From Erysipelotrichaceae bacterium UBA1783 (lineage in GTDB: Bacteria; Bacillota_I; Bacilli_A; Erysipelotrichales; Erysipelotrichaceae): a stretch of 17,832 nt of DNA. Position numbers and translations under genes: made by a program. The notes below the pieces were generated by a model. The model made no database searches and had not been told where the DNA came from. It saw only the letters and a list, made by a program, of their open reading frames with translations. How positions within the stretch are numbered: the stretch's first letter is position 1; every line of letters begins with the position of its first letter. Positions 1-7,617 of this stretch are shown here, piece after piece. Where the stretch lies: the NCBI GenBank assembly GCA_002315205.1, contig DCGH01000016.1, forward strand, positions 11,248 through 29,079, written 5' to 3'.

Positions 1-1
1 A

Positions 2-943
2 ATAGGGGTAATGCTGATTTATATCGTTGTATCTATAGGATTATATGCAATTAGTGGACGCAATTTTTTCCTGCACTTAACCTTAGTCGCATTAAATATA
101 ACAATGATGCGTTTGGCAATGGGGGTATTGGATTCCTGGACAATTGAAAATGGCGATACCTGCAAAAACAATTATGGTGCTATCAGAGCCTTTGGCTCTA
201 TTGGTTGGGCTATTGGTTCCGCTTTTGCCAGCTTTATTATTGAAAAGGCTGGATATAGCTATATTGGTTATGGTTTTGCTATAGTTACGATCATAGCTGT
301 CCTATTCTTTAGAAAGACACCTGATGCAGCGAAGACTGCCGAAGAGCCAGTTGATTTTAAAGCCATTGGAAAGTTAATAACAAATAAAGGTTATCTGTTG
401 TTAATGGGCATTTTCTTCTGTGTGCTAATGATGCAATGCTCTTTGGATTACACTATTGTGGATAAGTTAAGCCTGCTAGGAGCAACTAGTGGACAGGTTT
501 CCAGCTATTGGAGTTTAACAGCGATGGTGGAGCTACCTTTGTTCTTTTTGGGTGGCTGGTGTTTAAAGAGATTTGGTTCTATAAAGCTGCTATTGGTTTC
601 AACTATCGGATATGCTTTAAGGCTGGTAATGTATGCCTTTGCGGGTAGCGTTTCGACAATGCTGATGATTTCTGTTTTACAGATGATTACCTATCCACTA
701 ATAACAGTAGTATCCAAGCTATTAGTGGATGATGAGACACCGGATAACTTAAAAAGCTCAGGTCAGCAGGTTGGTTTAGCACTATATGGTTCTGCCAGTG
801 CATTGCTTTCACCTTTACTTGCTGGAACTTTAGAGGATCATTATGGAGTGAATGTTGCAATCTTTACAATCGCAATATTTGGGCTAATTTCGGTAGCGCT
901 TACATTTATATACGTAAAATATAAGAAAAATTGTAATAAATAG
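2..943 (+). CDS. MFS transporter, 5'-truncated by window edge
   Basis: This is the C-terminal ~313 residues of a polytopic major facilitator superfamily permease. The frame is still open at the left edge (codons from base 2), so the ATG at 11 is probably an internal Met, and roughly the first 80-100 residues (about three helices) are missing compared with a normal ~400-residue MFS protein. About nine or ten hydrophobic segments remain. A conserved-looking RAFGSIGWAIGSA stretch after the motif LDSWTIENGD resembles the R-x-x-GSxG loop of the LacY/HcaT-like MFS_1_like group. A charged central loop near residues 100-120 (numbered from base 11) separates the two six-helix halves. The tail is basic and cytoplasmic (KYKKNCNK). 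The substrate cannot be told; sugars, nucleosides or aromatic acids are all known for this group. It ends in TAG, with no clear terminator before ptsH. Confidence 0.8.
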   Translation: MGVMLIYIVVSIGLYAISGRNFFLHLTLVALNITMMRLAMGVLDSWTIENGDTCKNNYGAIRAFGSIGWAIGSAFASFIIEKAGYSYIGYGFAIVTIIAVLFFRKTPDAAKTAEEPVDFKAIGKLITNKGYLLLMGIFFCVLMMQCSLDYTIVDKLSLLGATSGQVSSYWSLTAMVELPLFFLGGWCLKRFGSIKLLLVSTIGYALRLVMYAFAGSVSTMLMISVLQMITYPLITVVSKLLVDDETPDNLKSSGQQVGLALYGSASALLSPLLAGTLEDHYGVNVAIFTIAIFGLISVALTFIYVKYKKNCNK

Positions 944-965
944 TATTTCGTGAATAAAATAATTA

Positions 966-994
966 TTGAAAACGCGTTCATTTTGATATAAAAT
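966..994 (+). promoter_or_regulatory. Putative sigma-A promoter of ptsH
   Basis: TTGAAA at 966-971 and TAAAAT at 989-994 are separated by 17 bp, a good match to a housekeeping promoter. Transcription would start near 1001, leaving a leader of about 34 nt before the ptsH start. It lies in the only gap between the MFS gene and ptsH. Confidence 0.6.
967..980 (+). promoter_or_regulatory. cre-like (CcpA-type) operator overlapping the ptsH -35
   Basis: The 14-mer TGAAAACGCGTTCA matches the catabolite-responsive element consensus TGAAARCGYTTWCW at 13 of 14 positions; G976 is the mismatch (consensus T). It contains the perfect inverted repeat AACGCGTT and overlaps the -35 box and spacer of the ptsH promoter, where binding of a LacI-family regulator would be expected to repress. 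A different LacI-family operator is equally possible. Confidence 0.45.
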
Positions 995-1034
995 GAGATT
1001 ACAAAATAATGATGTAAAGGAGAATTATCATAAA

Positions 1035-1304
1035 ATGACAGATGTAAAAGTATTAGTTATCGATCCAGTTGGATTACATGCAAGACCTGCTACAGTTGCA
1101 GTAAACGCTGCTTCAAAGTGCAAGGGTTGTAAGGTTACAGTTTCTTTCAAGGGCCGCTCAGTAGATATGAAGTCTATTATGGGTGTTATGTCATTAGGCA
1201 TTCCTACTCAGTCAGAAATCGTTATCGCTTGTGATGGTGAAAACGAAGAAGAAGCTATCAACTTAATCGTAGAAACTTTAAAGGCACAGAAGGTTATCGG
1301 TTAA
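1035..1304 (+). CDS. ptsH: HPr phosphocarrier protein of the PTS
   Basis: This 89-residue HPr carries phosphate from enzyme I to the sugar-specific EIIA domains in the cytoplasm. The active-site motif GLHARPA places the phosphorylatable histidine at residue 15. The regulatory serine lies in MKSIMGVMSLGI (Ser47, equivalent to Ser46 of B. subtilis HPr), so HPr kinase control and a co-repressor role with CcpA are expected. I chose the ATG at 1035 because AAAGGAG (1016-1022) precedes it at normal spacing and His15 then falls at its canonical number. The longer frame from 993 would start inside the promoter region. The gene stands alone: no ptsI follows, unlike the common ptsH-ptsI pair. A strong terminator follows directly. 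Lysine is nearly always AAG after the first codons, consistent with high expression. Confidence 0.97.
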   Translation: MTDVKVLVIDPVGLHARPATVAVNAASKCKGCKVTVSFKGRSVDMKSIMGVMSLGIPTQSEIVIACDGENEEEAINLIVETLKAQKVIG

Positions 1305-1316
1305 TTTCAAAAACTG

Positions 1317-1345
1317 AAGGGGAAGAGGTTTCTTCCCCCTTTTTT
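1317..1345 (+). terminator. Rho-independent terminator after ptsH
   Basis: GGGGAAGA (1319-1326), loop GGTT, and TCTTCCCC (1331-1338) form an 8-bp stem, followed by one C and six T. It ends only about 9 nt before the pgcA ribosome binding site, so pgcA must either be read through this hairpin or use a promoter inside ptsH. Confidence 0.85.
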
Positions 1346-1368
1346 CTTTAATAGAGAGGGATTTTAAA

Positions 1369-3063
1369 ATGACAATTGAAGAAAAGTATAATAAATGGTT
1401 ATCTAAGGAAGACTTAGAGCCATCTTTAAAGGCTGAGCTTTTAGCAATGGATGAGGCTGCAAAGGAGGATGCATTCTGGATGGATGTTGAATTCGGTACA
1501 GCTGGTATGCGTGGAAAGCTTGGTGCAGGTACAAACAGATTAAATATTTACACAATCAGAAAAGCAAATGTTGGCTATGGCAGATATATTGCTAAGCAGG
1601 AAAATGGTAAAGAGCGTGGCGTTGTTATTGCATATGATAACAGAAGAATGTCATATCGCTTTGCCTTAGAATCAGCTAAGGTTTTAGCTGGTATGGGTAT
1701 CAAGGTTTATGTATTTGAAAGCTTAAGACCTACACCAGAATTATCATTTGCTGTACGTTATTTAAAGTGCGCTGGTGGTATCATGGTTACTGCATCTCAT
1801 AATCCTCCACAGGATAATGGATATAAGGTTTACGATGACACAGGCTGTCAGCTAATCCCAGAATGGGCAGCTGAGGTTGTTGGATATGTTAATGAGGTTG
1901 CAGATGAGCTATCAATTCAGGTTCCAACAATGGACGATGTTTATGATTTAGTAAATTGGGTTGGCGAAGAGGTTGATGAAGCCTACTATAGCGAAATCAT
2001 GGCAACTGAAATCAATCCAGGAATGGATAAGTCAGATTTCAGAATTGTTTATTCTCCACAGCATGGCGCAGATAATATGCCTGTAAGAACATGCTTAAAG
2101 AGATTAGGCTATGATATCGTTCCAGTATTATCACAATGTGCACCTGATCCTGATTTCTCTAACACAAAGACACCAAATCCAGAATTAGTACCATCTTATG
2201 ATGAGGCATTAAAGCTAGGTAAGAAGGTAGATGCTGATGTTGTTGGTATCACTGACCCAGATGGTGATAGAGTTGGTATTGCAGCAAAGCACAATGGTGA
2301 ATATGTATTAATGTCAGGTAACCAGTCTGCTGCAGTTTATCTAGAATATATCTGCTCACAATTAAAGCAGCAGGGTAAGCTTCCAGCAAATGCAGTTATG
2401 TACAATACTATTGTTACTTCTGATTTAGGTGAATTAGTTGCTCGTTACTATGGCGTTGATGTTGAAAAGACATTAACAGGCTTCAAGTTCATTGGTGATA
2501 AGATCAGAAAGTATGAAAAGACTGGTGAAAAGCAGTTTATCTTCGGTTATGAAGAATCATATGGCTGTGTTGTTAAGGACTATGTAAGAGATAAGGATGG
2601 CGTACAGGCAATTTTAACTGCTGCAGAATGTGGTAATTACTACAAGAAGCAGGGTAAGACATTAATTGATGTATTAAATATGCTATATGAAAGACATGGT
2701 GCATTCAAGGAAACTCAGATTGCTATTTCTAAGGCTGGTGCTGCAGGAAATGCAAGAATTAAGGAAATCATGGCTAATTTAAGAGCAGATTCTCCAAAGG
2801 CAATCGGTGGTTATAATGTTGTTACAGTGGAAGATTACCAGACATCTGTTAAAAATGAAAATGGTGTAGAGACTCCAATCGATTTACCAAAGTCTAATGT
2901 ATTAAAGTTCTACTTAGATGATGGTTCTTGGATTGCTGCTAGACCTTCAGGAACTGAACCAAAGATTAAGTTCTACTTCTCAATTCGTGGAACAACAGTT
3001 GAGGAAGCAACAGAAAAGACAGCTGTTTACCAGAAGGATATGATGAATATCGTTGGTGAATAA
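1369..3063 (+). CDS. pgcA: Alpha-phosphoglucomutase / phosphomannomutase family
   Basis: This 564-residue enzyme of the alpha-D-phosphohexomutase superfamily interconverts glucose-6-P and glucose-1-P through a phosphoserine intermediate. The diagnostic motifs appear in order: FGTAGMRG (42-49), active-site loop TASHNP (141-146, catalytic Ser143), Mg2+-binding DPDGDR (296-301), sugar-binding GYEESYG (393-399) and phosphate-binding RPSGTEPK (525-532). The length is close to that of Firmicutes PgcA enzymes (about 565-580). AGAGAGGG lies 8 nt before the ATG. Its product glucose-1-P feeds GlgC and is also what GlgP releases, so it ties the two glycogen loci to glycolysis; in the same family it also supplies UDP-glucose for cell-wall polymers. 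No separate promoter fits between the ptsH terminator and this gene. Codon use is strongly biased to AAG, TTA and AGA, as in glgP. Confidence 0.95.
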   Translation: MTIEEKYNKWLSKEDLEPSLKAELLAMDEAAKEDAFWMDVEFGTAGMRGKLGAGTNRLNIYTIRKANVGYGRYIAKQENGKERGVVIAYDNRRMSYRFALESAKVLAGMGIKVYVFESLRPTPELSFAVRYLKCAGGIMVTASHNPPQDNGYKVYDDTGCQLIPEWAAEVVGYVNEVADELSIQVPTMDDVYDLVNWVGEEVDEAYYSEIMATEINPGMDKSDFRIVYSPQHGADNMPVRTCLKRLGYDIVPVLSQCAPDPDFSNTKTPNPELVPSYDEALKLGKKVDADVVGITDPDGDRVGIAAKHNGEYVLMSGNQSAAVYLEYICSQLKQQGKLPANAVMYNTIVTSDLGELVARYYGVDVEKTLTGFKFIGDKIRKYEKTGEKQFIFGYEESYGCVVKDYVRDKDGVQAILTAAECGNYYKKQGKTLIDVLNMLYERHGAFKETQIAISKAGAAGNARIKEIMANLRADSPKAIGGYNVVTVEDYQTSVKNENGVETPIDLPKSNVLKFYLDDGSWIAARPSGTEPKIKFYFSIRGTTVEEATEKTAVYQKDMMNIVGE

Positions 3064-3090
3064 TTAATTAAAAAATAGAAATAAATAATT

Positions 3091-3117
3091 AAGCAGTGCG
3101 TTAATCGTACTGCTTTC
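3091..3117 (+). terminator. Weak hairpin terminator after pgcA
   Basis: AGCAGTGCG (3092-3100), loop TTAAT and CGTACTGCT (3106-3114) form a 9-bp stem with one G-U pair, but only TTTC follows, so termination is probably partial. The rest of the 76-nt gap is A/T-rich, and I see no convincing promoter for the next gene in it. Confidence 0.5.
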
Positions 3118-3139
3118 AATTGGAAAAGGGTATTTATAT

Positions 3140-4387
3140 ATGATTAATGAAAAGAGACAATGGCAGCTACTAAATGAATTAAACTTTACTAGAATCTCTG
3201 GCTCTAGTGAAGAAAAAAAGGCGGCTGAGATATTGAGAGAAAATGTTGAAAAGGCTGGCGGTGTTGCAGCCATAGAGACCTTTGAGGTGGATGGACAGAC
3301 AGTGAAAAAGGCTGCCCTGGAAACTAAAAACGGCAGCTATGAGGTTAGTGCTTATCATCAATGTGCCAATACACCACCAGAAGGATTAACTGCACCATTC
3401 TATTACTTGTCTGCCCCAGATTCTGACGTTGCAATTCAGAATTGTGAAGGAAAGATTGTTTTAATTAATGGTTACCTGAGACTTAAAATCTATGAAAAAT
3501 TGCTTAAGGGTAAAGCGGTTGGCTTTATTACCTTTGATGGTGATTTAAGAGATGAAGCGACAGATTTAAAGCATCGTGAATTAAGAGGACCATTAAGAGA
3601 AAAAGGAAATATTCCTGGAGTACATATGACAGTTCAAAATGCGATGAAGCTTGTTTTGGAAAACCCAGATACTATCACAATGAAAACTTCCCAGGATACC
3701 TATATGATTAGTTCTCAGAATACCATTTCTGATATTGTGGGAACAAAGCATCCACAGCAGGTGATAGTCTTAACAGCTCATTATGATTCCGTAGAATATT
3801 CTAAGGGTGTTTATGATAATGGAGCTGGTAGTGTGATATTGATGGAGCTATATCATCATTTTATGGAAAACAAACCTGATAGAACCTTAAGATTCATCTG
3901 GTGTGGCTCTGAAGAAAGAGGATTATTAGGATCAAAGGCTTATTGTAAATCTCATAGTAATGAATTAGAAAATATTTTATTCAATATCAATGTTGATGTT
4001 GCCGGACCAGTATTAGGTACCGATAGTGCTGCTGTTACAGGACCAGAGAGCTGTGTTCATTATATTGAATATATGGCAAGAGAAATTGGTGCTGAACTAG
4101 TCGTAAAGCAGGATATTTATTCTTCTGATTGTATGCCTTTTGCTGATCAGGGTATCCCAGCAGTGAGCTTCTGCCGTTTTGGTGGTCCGGGTATGGCTTA
4201 TATTCATAACAGATACGACCAGCTGTTCTTTATGGATTCAAAAAATCTGATTCATACAACAGAGTTTGTTCAATACTTTGCTGAAAGAATCGCAAATGCT
4301 TATACCTTCCCAATCCCAAGGGAAATGCCAGAGAATATGGTGAAGAAAATCGATGAATATCTGTTCAAGAAAAAAGAACAGAAATAA
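3140..4387 (+). CDS. M28 family zinc aminopeptidase with PA-like insert
   Basis: This 415-residue metallopeptidase of family M28 is predicted to remove N-terminal residues from peptides with a two-zinc centre. Ligands and catalytic residues are visible: His214 in TAHYDS, bridging Asp226 in VYDNGAG, catalytic Glu258 and zinc-ligand Glu259 in CGSEERG, Asp286 in INVDVAG, and His356 in MAYIHNR. Residues ~50-190, between the N-terminal helices and the catalytic core, look like a protease-associated (PA) domain, with the typical GKIVLINGY and KAVGFITF strands. There is no signal peptide or membrane segment, so it is likely cytosolic, although many M28 relatives are secreted. A weak AAAAGG precedes the ATG. 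A hairpin terminator follows and an aminotransferase gene lies downstream, suggesting peptide or amino-acid recycling. The peptide specificity cannot be predicted. Confidence 0.88.
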   Translation: MINEKRQWQLLNELNFTRISGSSEEKKAAEILRENVEKAGGVAAIETFEVDGQTVKKAALETKNGSYEVSAYHQCANTPPEGLTAPFYYLSAPDSDVAIQNCEGKIVLINGYLRLKIYEKLLKGKAVGFITFDGDLRDEATDLKHRELRGPLREKGNIPGVHMTVQNAMKLVLENPDTITMKTSQDTYMISSQNTISDIVGTKHPQQVIVLTAHYDSVEYSKGVYDNGAGSVILMELYHHFMENKPDRTLRFIWCGSEERGLLGSKAYCKSHSNELENILFNINVDVAGPVLGTDSAAVTGPESCVHYIEYMAREIGAELVVKQDIYSSDCMPFADQGIPAVSFCRFGGPGMAYIHNRYDQLFFMDSKNLIHTTEFVQYFAERIANAYTFPIPREMPENMVKKIDEYLFKKKEQK

Positions 4388-4393
4388 TAACGG

Positions 4394-4422
4394 AAGAAAA
4401 GGAATCGATTCCTTTTCTTTTT
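4394..4422 (+). terminator. Rho-independent terminator after the M28 peptidase
   Basis: A 26-base perfect palindrome, AAGAAAAGGAATC followed by GATTCCTTTTCTT (4394-4419), continues into a T run. It lies inside the upstream in-frame extension of the aminotransferase frame, which argues against any aminotransferase start before it. Confidence 0.85.
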
Positions 4423-4475
4423 GTCTGAAAGAGAATAAAATAATAAAAAAGAAAAATAAGAAGAGGATGTTATTT

Positions 4476-5627
4476 ATGGAAATGAAACAATATCTAAACA
4501 GTAGAGTTTACAATGTATCTAGAAGCCCAATCAGAGAATTTGCGGCAATGGCACAATCCATTGAAGGCTGTTTATCATTAACCTTAGGTGAACCAAATTT
4601 TGATACACCAATGATGGTAAACCAGCAGGTAGATATTGCTTTAGCAAATCATGAAACACACTATATTCATAACTGTGGATCTATGTCATTAAGAAAGAAG
4701 ATTGCTGAGTTTGAAAAGAACAGATGGGGAATGGATTATTCAGCAGATGAGGTTATTGTTACTGTAGGTGCAACAGAAGGAATTTATACAACCTTATATG
4801 GTGTTTTAAATGAAGGAGATGAGGTTATCATCTTTACACCAGCCTTTTTATTATATGATGAAGCTACAAAGCTTTGTGGTGGTAAGCCAGTATTTATTGA
4901 CACTACTGAGGATGGATTCCAGATTAATCCTGAAAAGCTAAATGCAGCAATTACAGAAAAAACAAAGCTGATTATTATCAATTCACCTAATAATCCAACA
5001 GGATGTATTTTAAATAAAGAAAGCCTACAGGCAATTCATGATGCAGTAAAAGACAAGCCAATTTTTGTTATGTGTGATGATGTTTACAGACAGCTAGTAT
5101 ATGATACAGAGTATCATAGTTTCATGGAATTCAGAGATTTAAGAGAGCAACTGATTCTTGTGCAGTCTTTCTCTAAGCCTTATGCTATGACAGGCTGGCG
5201 TATGGGCTATTTGTTAGCGGATGCATCTATTAAAGAAAGATTAGAGCTAGTTCATCAATACTTAATTACATCTACTCCTGCACCTTTCCAGAGAGCTTGT
5301 GAGGTGGCATTAGATTTTGATCCAAAAGTATTCTTAGTGGAATATAAAAGAAGAAGAGATTATGTATTAGAGCGCCTTGCTAAAATGAATCTGGAGGTTA
5401 CTAAACCAGAGGGTGCATTCTATGTATTCCCATCTATTAAGGAATTTAATATGCCATCATTACAGTTCTGTACACGCTTAGCTAAGGAAGGAAAGCTTGC
5501 TGTAACTCCAGGCTTCTGCTTTGGCAGTGATGTCAACTTTAGAATTAGCTATTGTGCCTCTGATGAAGTGCTGGAAGAAGGCATGAATCGTTTAGAAGCA
5601 TTTGTTGAAAAGCTAAGAAACGAATAA
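4476..5627 (+). CDS. Class I/II PLP-dependent aminotransferase (PatA-like)
   Basis: This 383-residue fold-type I aminotransferase moves an amino group between an amino acid and a 2-oxo acid using pyridoxal phosphate. Landmarks are the SPNNPTG substrate/cofactor loop (170-176), Asp201 with Tyr204 in DDVYRQL (pyridine N and O3' contacts), the Schiff-base Lys234 in SFSKPYAMTGWRMGY, and the carboxylate-binding Arg356 in NFRISYC. It resembles the aspartate/aromatic aminotransferase group annotated patA or aspC in Firmicutes, but the substrate cannot be fixed. I chose the ATG at 4476: AGAAGAGGA ends 8 nt before it, and the longer frame from 4353 would run through the preceding terminator and give a Lys/Asn-rich tail unlike the family. 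An ATG two codons later (4482) is also possible. The gene is flanked by terminators and probably transcribed alone or by readthrough. Confidence 0.9.
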   Translation: MEMKQYLNSRVYNVSRSPIREFAAMAQSIEGCLSLTLGEPNFDTPMMVNQQVDIALANHETHYIHNCGSMSLRKKIAEFEKNRWGMDYSADEVIVTVGATEGIYTTLYGVLNEGDEVIIFTPAFLLYDEATKLCGGKPVFIDTTEDGFQINPEKLNAAITEKTKLIIINSPNNPTGCILNKESLQAIHDAVKDKPIFVMCDDVYRQLVYDTEYHSFMEFRDLREQLILVQSFSKPYAMTGWRMGYLLADASIKERLELVHQYLITSTPAPFQRACEVALDFDPKVFLVEYKRRRDYVLERLAKMNLEVTKPEGAFYVFPSIKEFNMPSLQFCTRLAKEGKLAVTPGFCFGSDVNFRISYCASDEVLEEGMNRLEAFVEKLRNE

Positions 5628-5644
5628 ACAGTATTATTTATAAC

Positions 5645-5669
5645 AAAACACGCAAAAAGCGTGTTTTTT
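5645..5669 (+). terminator. Rho-independent terminator after the aminotransferase
   Basis: AAAACACGC (5645-5653), loop AAAAA and GCGTGTTTT (5659-5667) form a 9-bp stem running into a T-rich tail. This is a classic bidirectional-looking hairpin. Confidence 0.85.
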
Positions 5670-5680
5670 ATTTTGACAGC

Positions 5681-5710
5681 AAAAAATACCGATAAAATCG
5701 ATACTTTTTT
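5681..5710 (+). repeat. Imperfect inverted repeat upstream of glgB
   Basis: TACCGAT (5687-5693) and ATCGATA (5697-5703) form an inverted repeat with one mismatch, flanked by A6 and T6 tracts that extend the pairing past a bulged C. It may be a second, weak terminator in tandem with 5645-5669, or an operator in the glgB upstream region about 30 bp before the predicted -35. Confidence 0.4.
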
Positions 5711-5738
5711 GAAATGAAAATGATTATAATTCTCTTTT

Positions 5739-5767
5739 TTGTAATGATTTTAAGAATGATTTATAGT
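5739..5767 (+). promoter_or_regulatory. Putative promoter of the glgB-glgP-pulA operon
   Basis: TTGTAA (5739-5744) and TATAGT (5762-5767) are 17 bp apart. Transcription would start near 5774, giving a leader of about 20 nt with GGAGGTG (5780-5786) placed ideally for the glgB ATG. The gap before it is A/T-rich, and a TATAAT at 5725-5730 lacks a -35 at proper distance. Confidence 0.55.
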
Positions 5768-5793
5768 AAAATAGACAATGGAGGTGTATGTGA

Positions 5794-7617
5794 ATGGAAC
5801 TTTCTTCAGTAAAAAATTTCTATGATGGATATGGACTAGATGCATATAATATTTTTGGCGCTCATTTATCAAATGAGGGCGTTACCTTCAGAGTTTATGC
5901 TCCAAATGCTCAAAGTGTTCGTGTTATGGGCGATTTTAACAATTGGAACAATGCTCAGTATTTTATGGAAAAAAGCAAATACAGCTATTGGGAAATCTTC
6001 ATTGCTGGTATTAAGGAATACACTTCATATAAGTATGTTGTGGAAACAGATAAGGGTGAGCTGGTAGAAAAGAACGATCCTTATGGATACTACAATGAGT
6101 TAAGACCAGGCTGGTGTAATAAGGTTGTTTCTTTAGACTACAATTGGACAGATGCTGACTGGTTAGCAAGAAGAAATCGTTGCTTCGACCAGCCATTAAA
6201 TATCTATGAGCTTCATGCTGGTGGATTTAAGCATAATGGTCAGGATAAGTGGTTAACATACTATGAAATGATTGATGCAATCATTCCATATGTAAAGGAA
6301 ATGGGTTATACCCATATTGAATTATTGCCTTTAAACGAACATTCATTAGATGCTTCATGGGGTTACCAGCAATATGGATATTACAGTATTACATCAAGAT
6401 ATGGTTCACCATATCAGCTAATGATGTTTATTGATGCCTGTCACCAAAATAACATCGGCGTTATTATGGATGTTGTTTTAGTTCACTTCCTGAAGGATAC
6501 CTTCGGTTTAGGCAGATTCGATGGAACTGCGCTGTATGAATCCGACCAGGAGAGTGAATGGGGAACCTATTACTTTGATTTCTCAAAGAATCATGTTAAG
6601 AGCTTTTTAATGAGCTCTGTCGCTTTATGGTTAGATAAATATCATATTGATGGTGTAAGAGTAGATGCTGTAAGCAATCTGATTTTCCACCATGGTAATA
6701 AGAGTATAGGTGAAAACAAGGAAGCCATTAGCTTTATTAAGAGATTTAACTACCATATCCATGAAAAATTTCCAACTGTCATGACAATTGCCGAAGATAG
6801 CAGTGATTATCCTAAGGTAACCGGTAATCCAGCAGAAGGATTAGGATTTGACTATAAATGGGACTTAGGTTGGATGAACGATACTCTGAAGTATTATAAG
6901 CTTGATCCTGAATATCGTCATTACAATCACAATTTAATTAATTTCTCAATGGCGTACTACTATTCAGAAAAATTTATTTGCCCATTCTCTCATGATGAGG
7001 TTGTTCATTCAAAGGGAACAATCATCGATAAGATGTGGGGCAGCTATGAGGATAAATTTAAGCAATGCAGAAACCTGATGGTTTATATGTATACTCATCC
7101 AGGAAAGAAGCTGAACTTTATGGGTAATGAGTTTGCTTCATTCAGAGAATTTGATGAGGCAAAGCAGTTAGACTGGTTTATGCTGGAATATCCACTACAT
7201 GACAGCTTCAAGCGCTTATGTAGAGACTTGAATAATTTATACAAGGCAGAGCCTGCCTTCTATAAGTATGACTTTGATCCAAAGGGATTCAAATGGATTG
7301 ATGCAGATAATGCAAAGCAGAGAATTTACAGCTATGTAAGATATTCTGATGACAAGTGCTATGTTGTTGTTTTAAATATGGCACCAGTTTCATATGAGGA
7401 ATTCGAAATCGGTGTTCCTACATGGGGATACTATACTGAGGTCATCAACTCAGAAAAGGACATTTATAATGGATGTAATATGTGTAACTTTAAAAAATTG
7501 ATGGCAAAGAAGGGTAACCTTCATGGATTTAAATACACGCTAAAGATGAGACTTGCACCATATGGCGCAGTCGTATTTGAAGCTAAATTGCATAAAAAGG
7601 GAGATTTATATGTTTAG
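5794..7617 (+). CDS. glgB: 1,4-alpha-glucan (glycogen) branching enzyme
   Basis: This 607-residue GH13 enzyme cuts alpha-1,4 chains and re-attaches them in alpha-1,6 linkage, creating glycogen branches in the cytosol. An N-terminal CBM48 module (about 15-110, containing VYAPNAQSVRVMGDFNNW) precedes the catalytic barrel and a C-terminal beta domain (about 500-607). The four GH13 regions are visible: DVVLVH (226-231), VRVDAVSN with nucleophile Asp291, TIAEDSS with acid/base Glu334, and FSHDEV with Asp401. The length fits Firmicutes GlgB (about 610-640), without the extra N-terminal module of enterobacterial enzymes. GGAGGTG sits 7 nt before the ATG. The stop overlaps the next gene by 8 nt, so GlgB and GlgP synthesis is likely coupled. 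It is the first gene of a seven-gene operon. Confidence 0.96.
   Translation: MELSSVKNFYDGYGLDAYNIFGAHLSNEGVTFRVYAPNAQSVRVMGDFNNWNNAQYFMEKSKYSYWEIFIAGIKEYTSYKYVVETDKGELVEKNDPYGYYNELRPGWCNKVVSLDYNWTDADWLARRNRCFDQPLNIYELHAGGFKHNGQDKWLTYYEMIDAIIPYVKEMGYTHIELLPLNEHSLDASWGYQQYGYYSITSRYGSPYQLMMFIDACHQNNIGVIMDVVLVHFLKDTFGLGRFDGTALYESDQESEWGTYYFDFSKNHVKSFLMSSVALWLDKYHIDGVRVDAVSNLIFHHGNKSIGENKEAISFIKRFNYHIHEKFPTVMTIAEDSSDYPKVTGNPAEGLGFDYKWDLGWMNDTLKYYKLDPEYRHYNHNLINFSMAYYYSEKFICPFSHDEVVHSKGTIIDKMWGSYEDKFKQCRNLMVYMYTHPGKKLNFMGNEFASFREFDEAKQLDWFMLEYPLHDSFKRLCRDLNNLYKAEPAFYKYDFDPKGFKWIDADNAKQRIYSYVRYSDDKCYVVVLNMAPVSYEEFEIGVPTWGYYTEVINSEKDIYNGCNMCNFKKLMAKKGNLHGFKYTLKMRLAPYGAVVFEAKLHKKGDLYV

Noticed and set aside
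993..1034. Upstream in-frame extension of ptsH from the ATG at 993
   Set aside because: It overlaps the predicted promoter, has no ribosome binding site, and moves the active-site histidine from the canonical residue 15 to 29.
4353..4475. Longer start for the aminotransferase
   Set aside because: The extension overlaps the end of the M28 gene and translates a 26-base terminator palindrome; the ATG at 4476 has a proper ribosome binding site.
5709..5730. TTGAAA plus perfect TATAAT upstream of glgB as the main promoter
   Set aside because: The spacing is only 10 bp, too short for sigma-A; the 5739-5767 pair has 17 bp spacing.
7553..7609. Longer start for glgP inside glgB
   Set aside because: There is no ribosome binding site and the added residues do not look like a phosphorylase N-terminus; AAGGGAG precedes the ATG at 7610.
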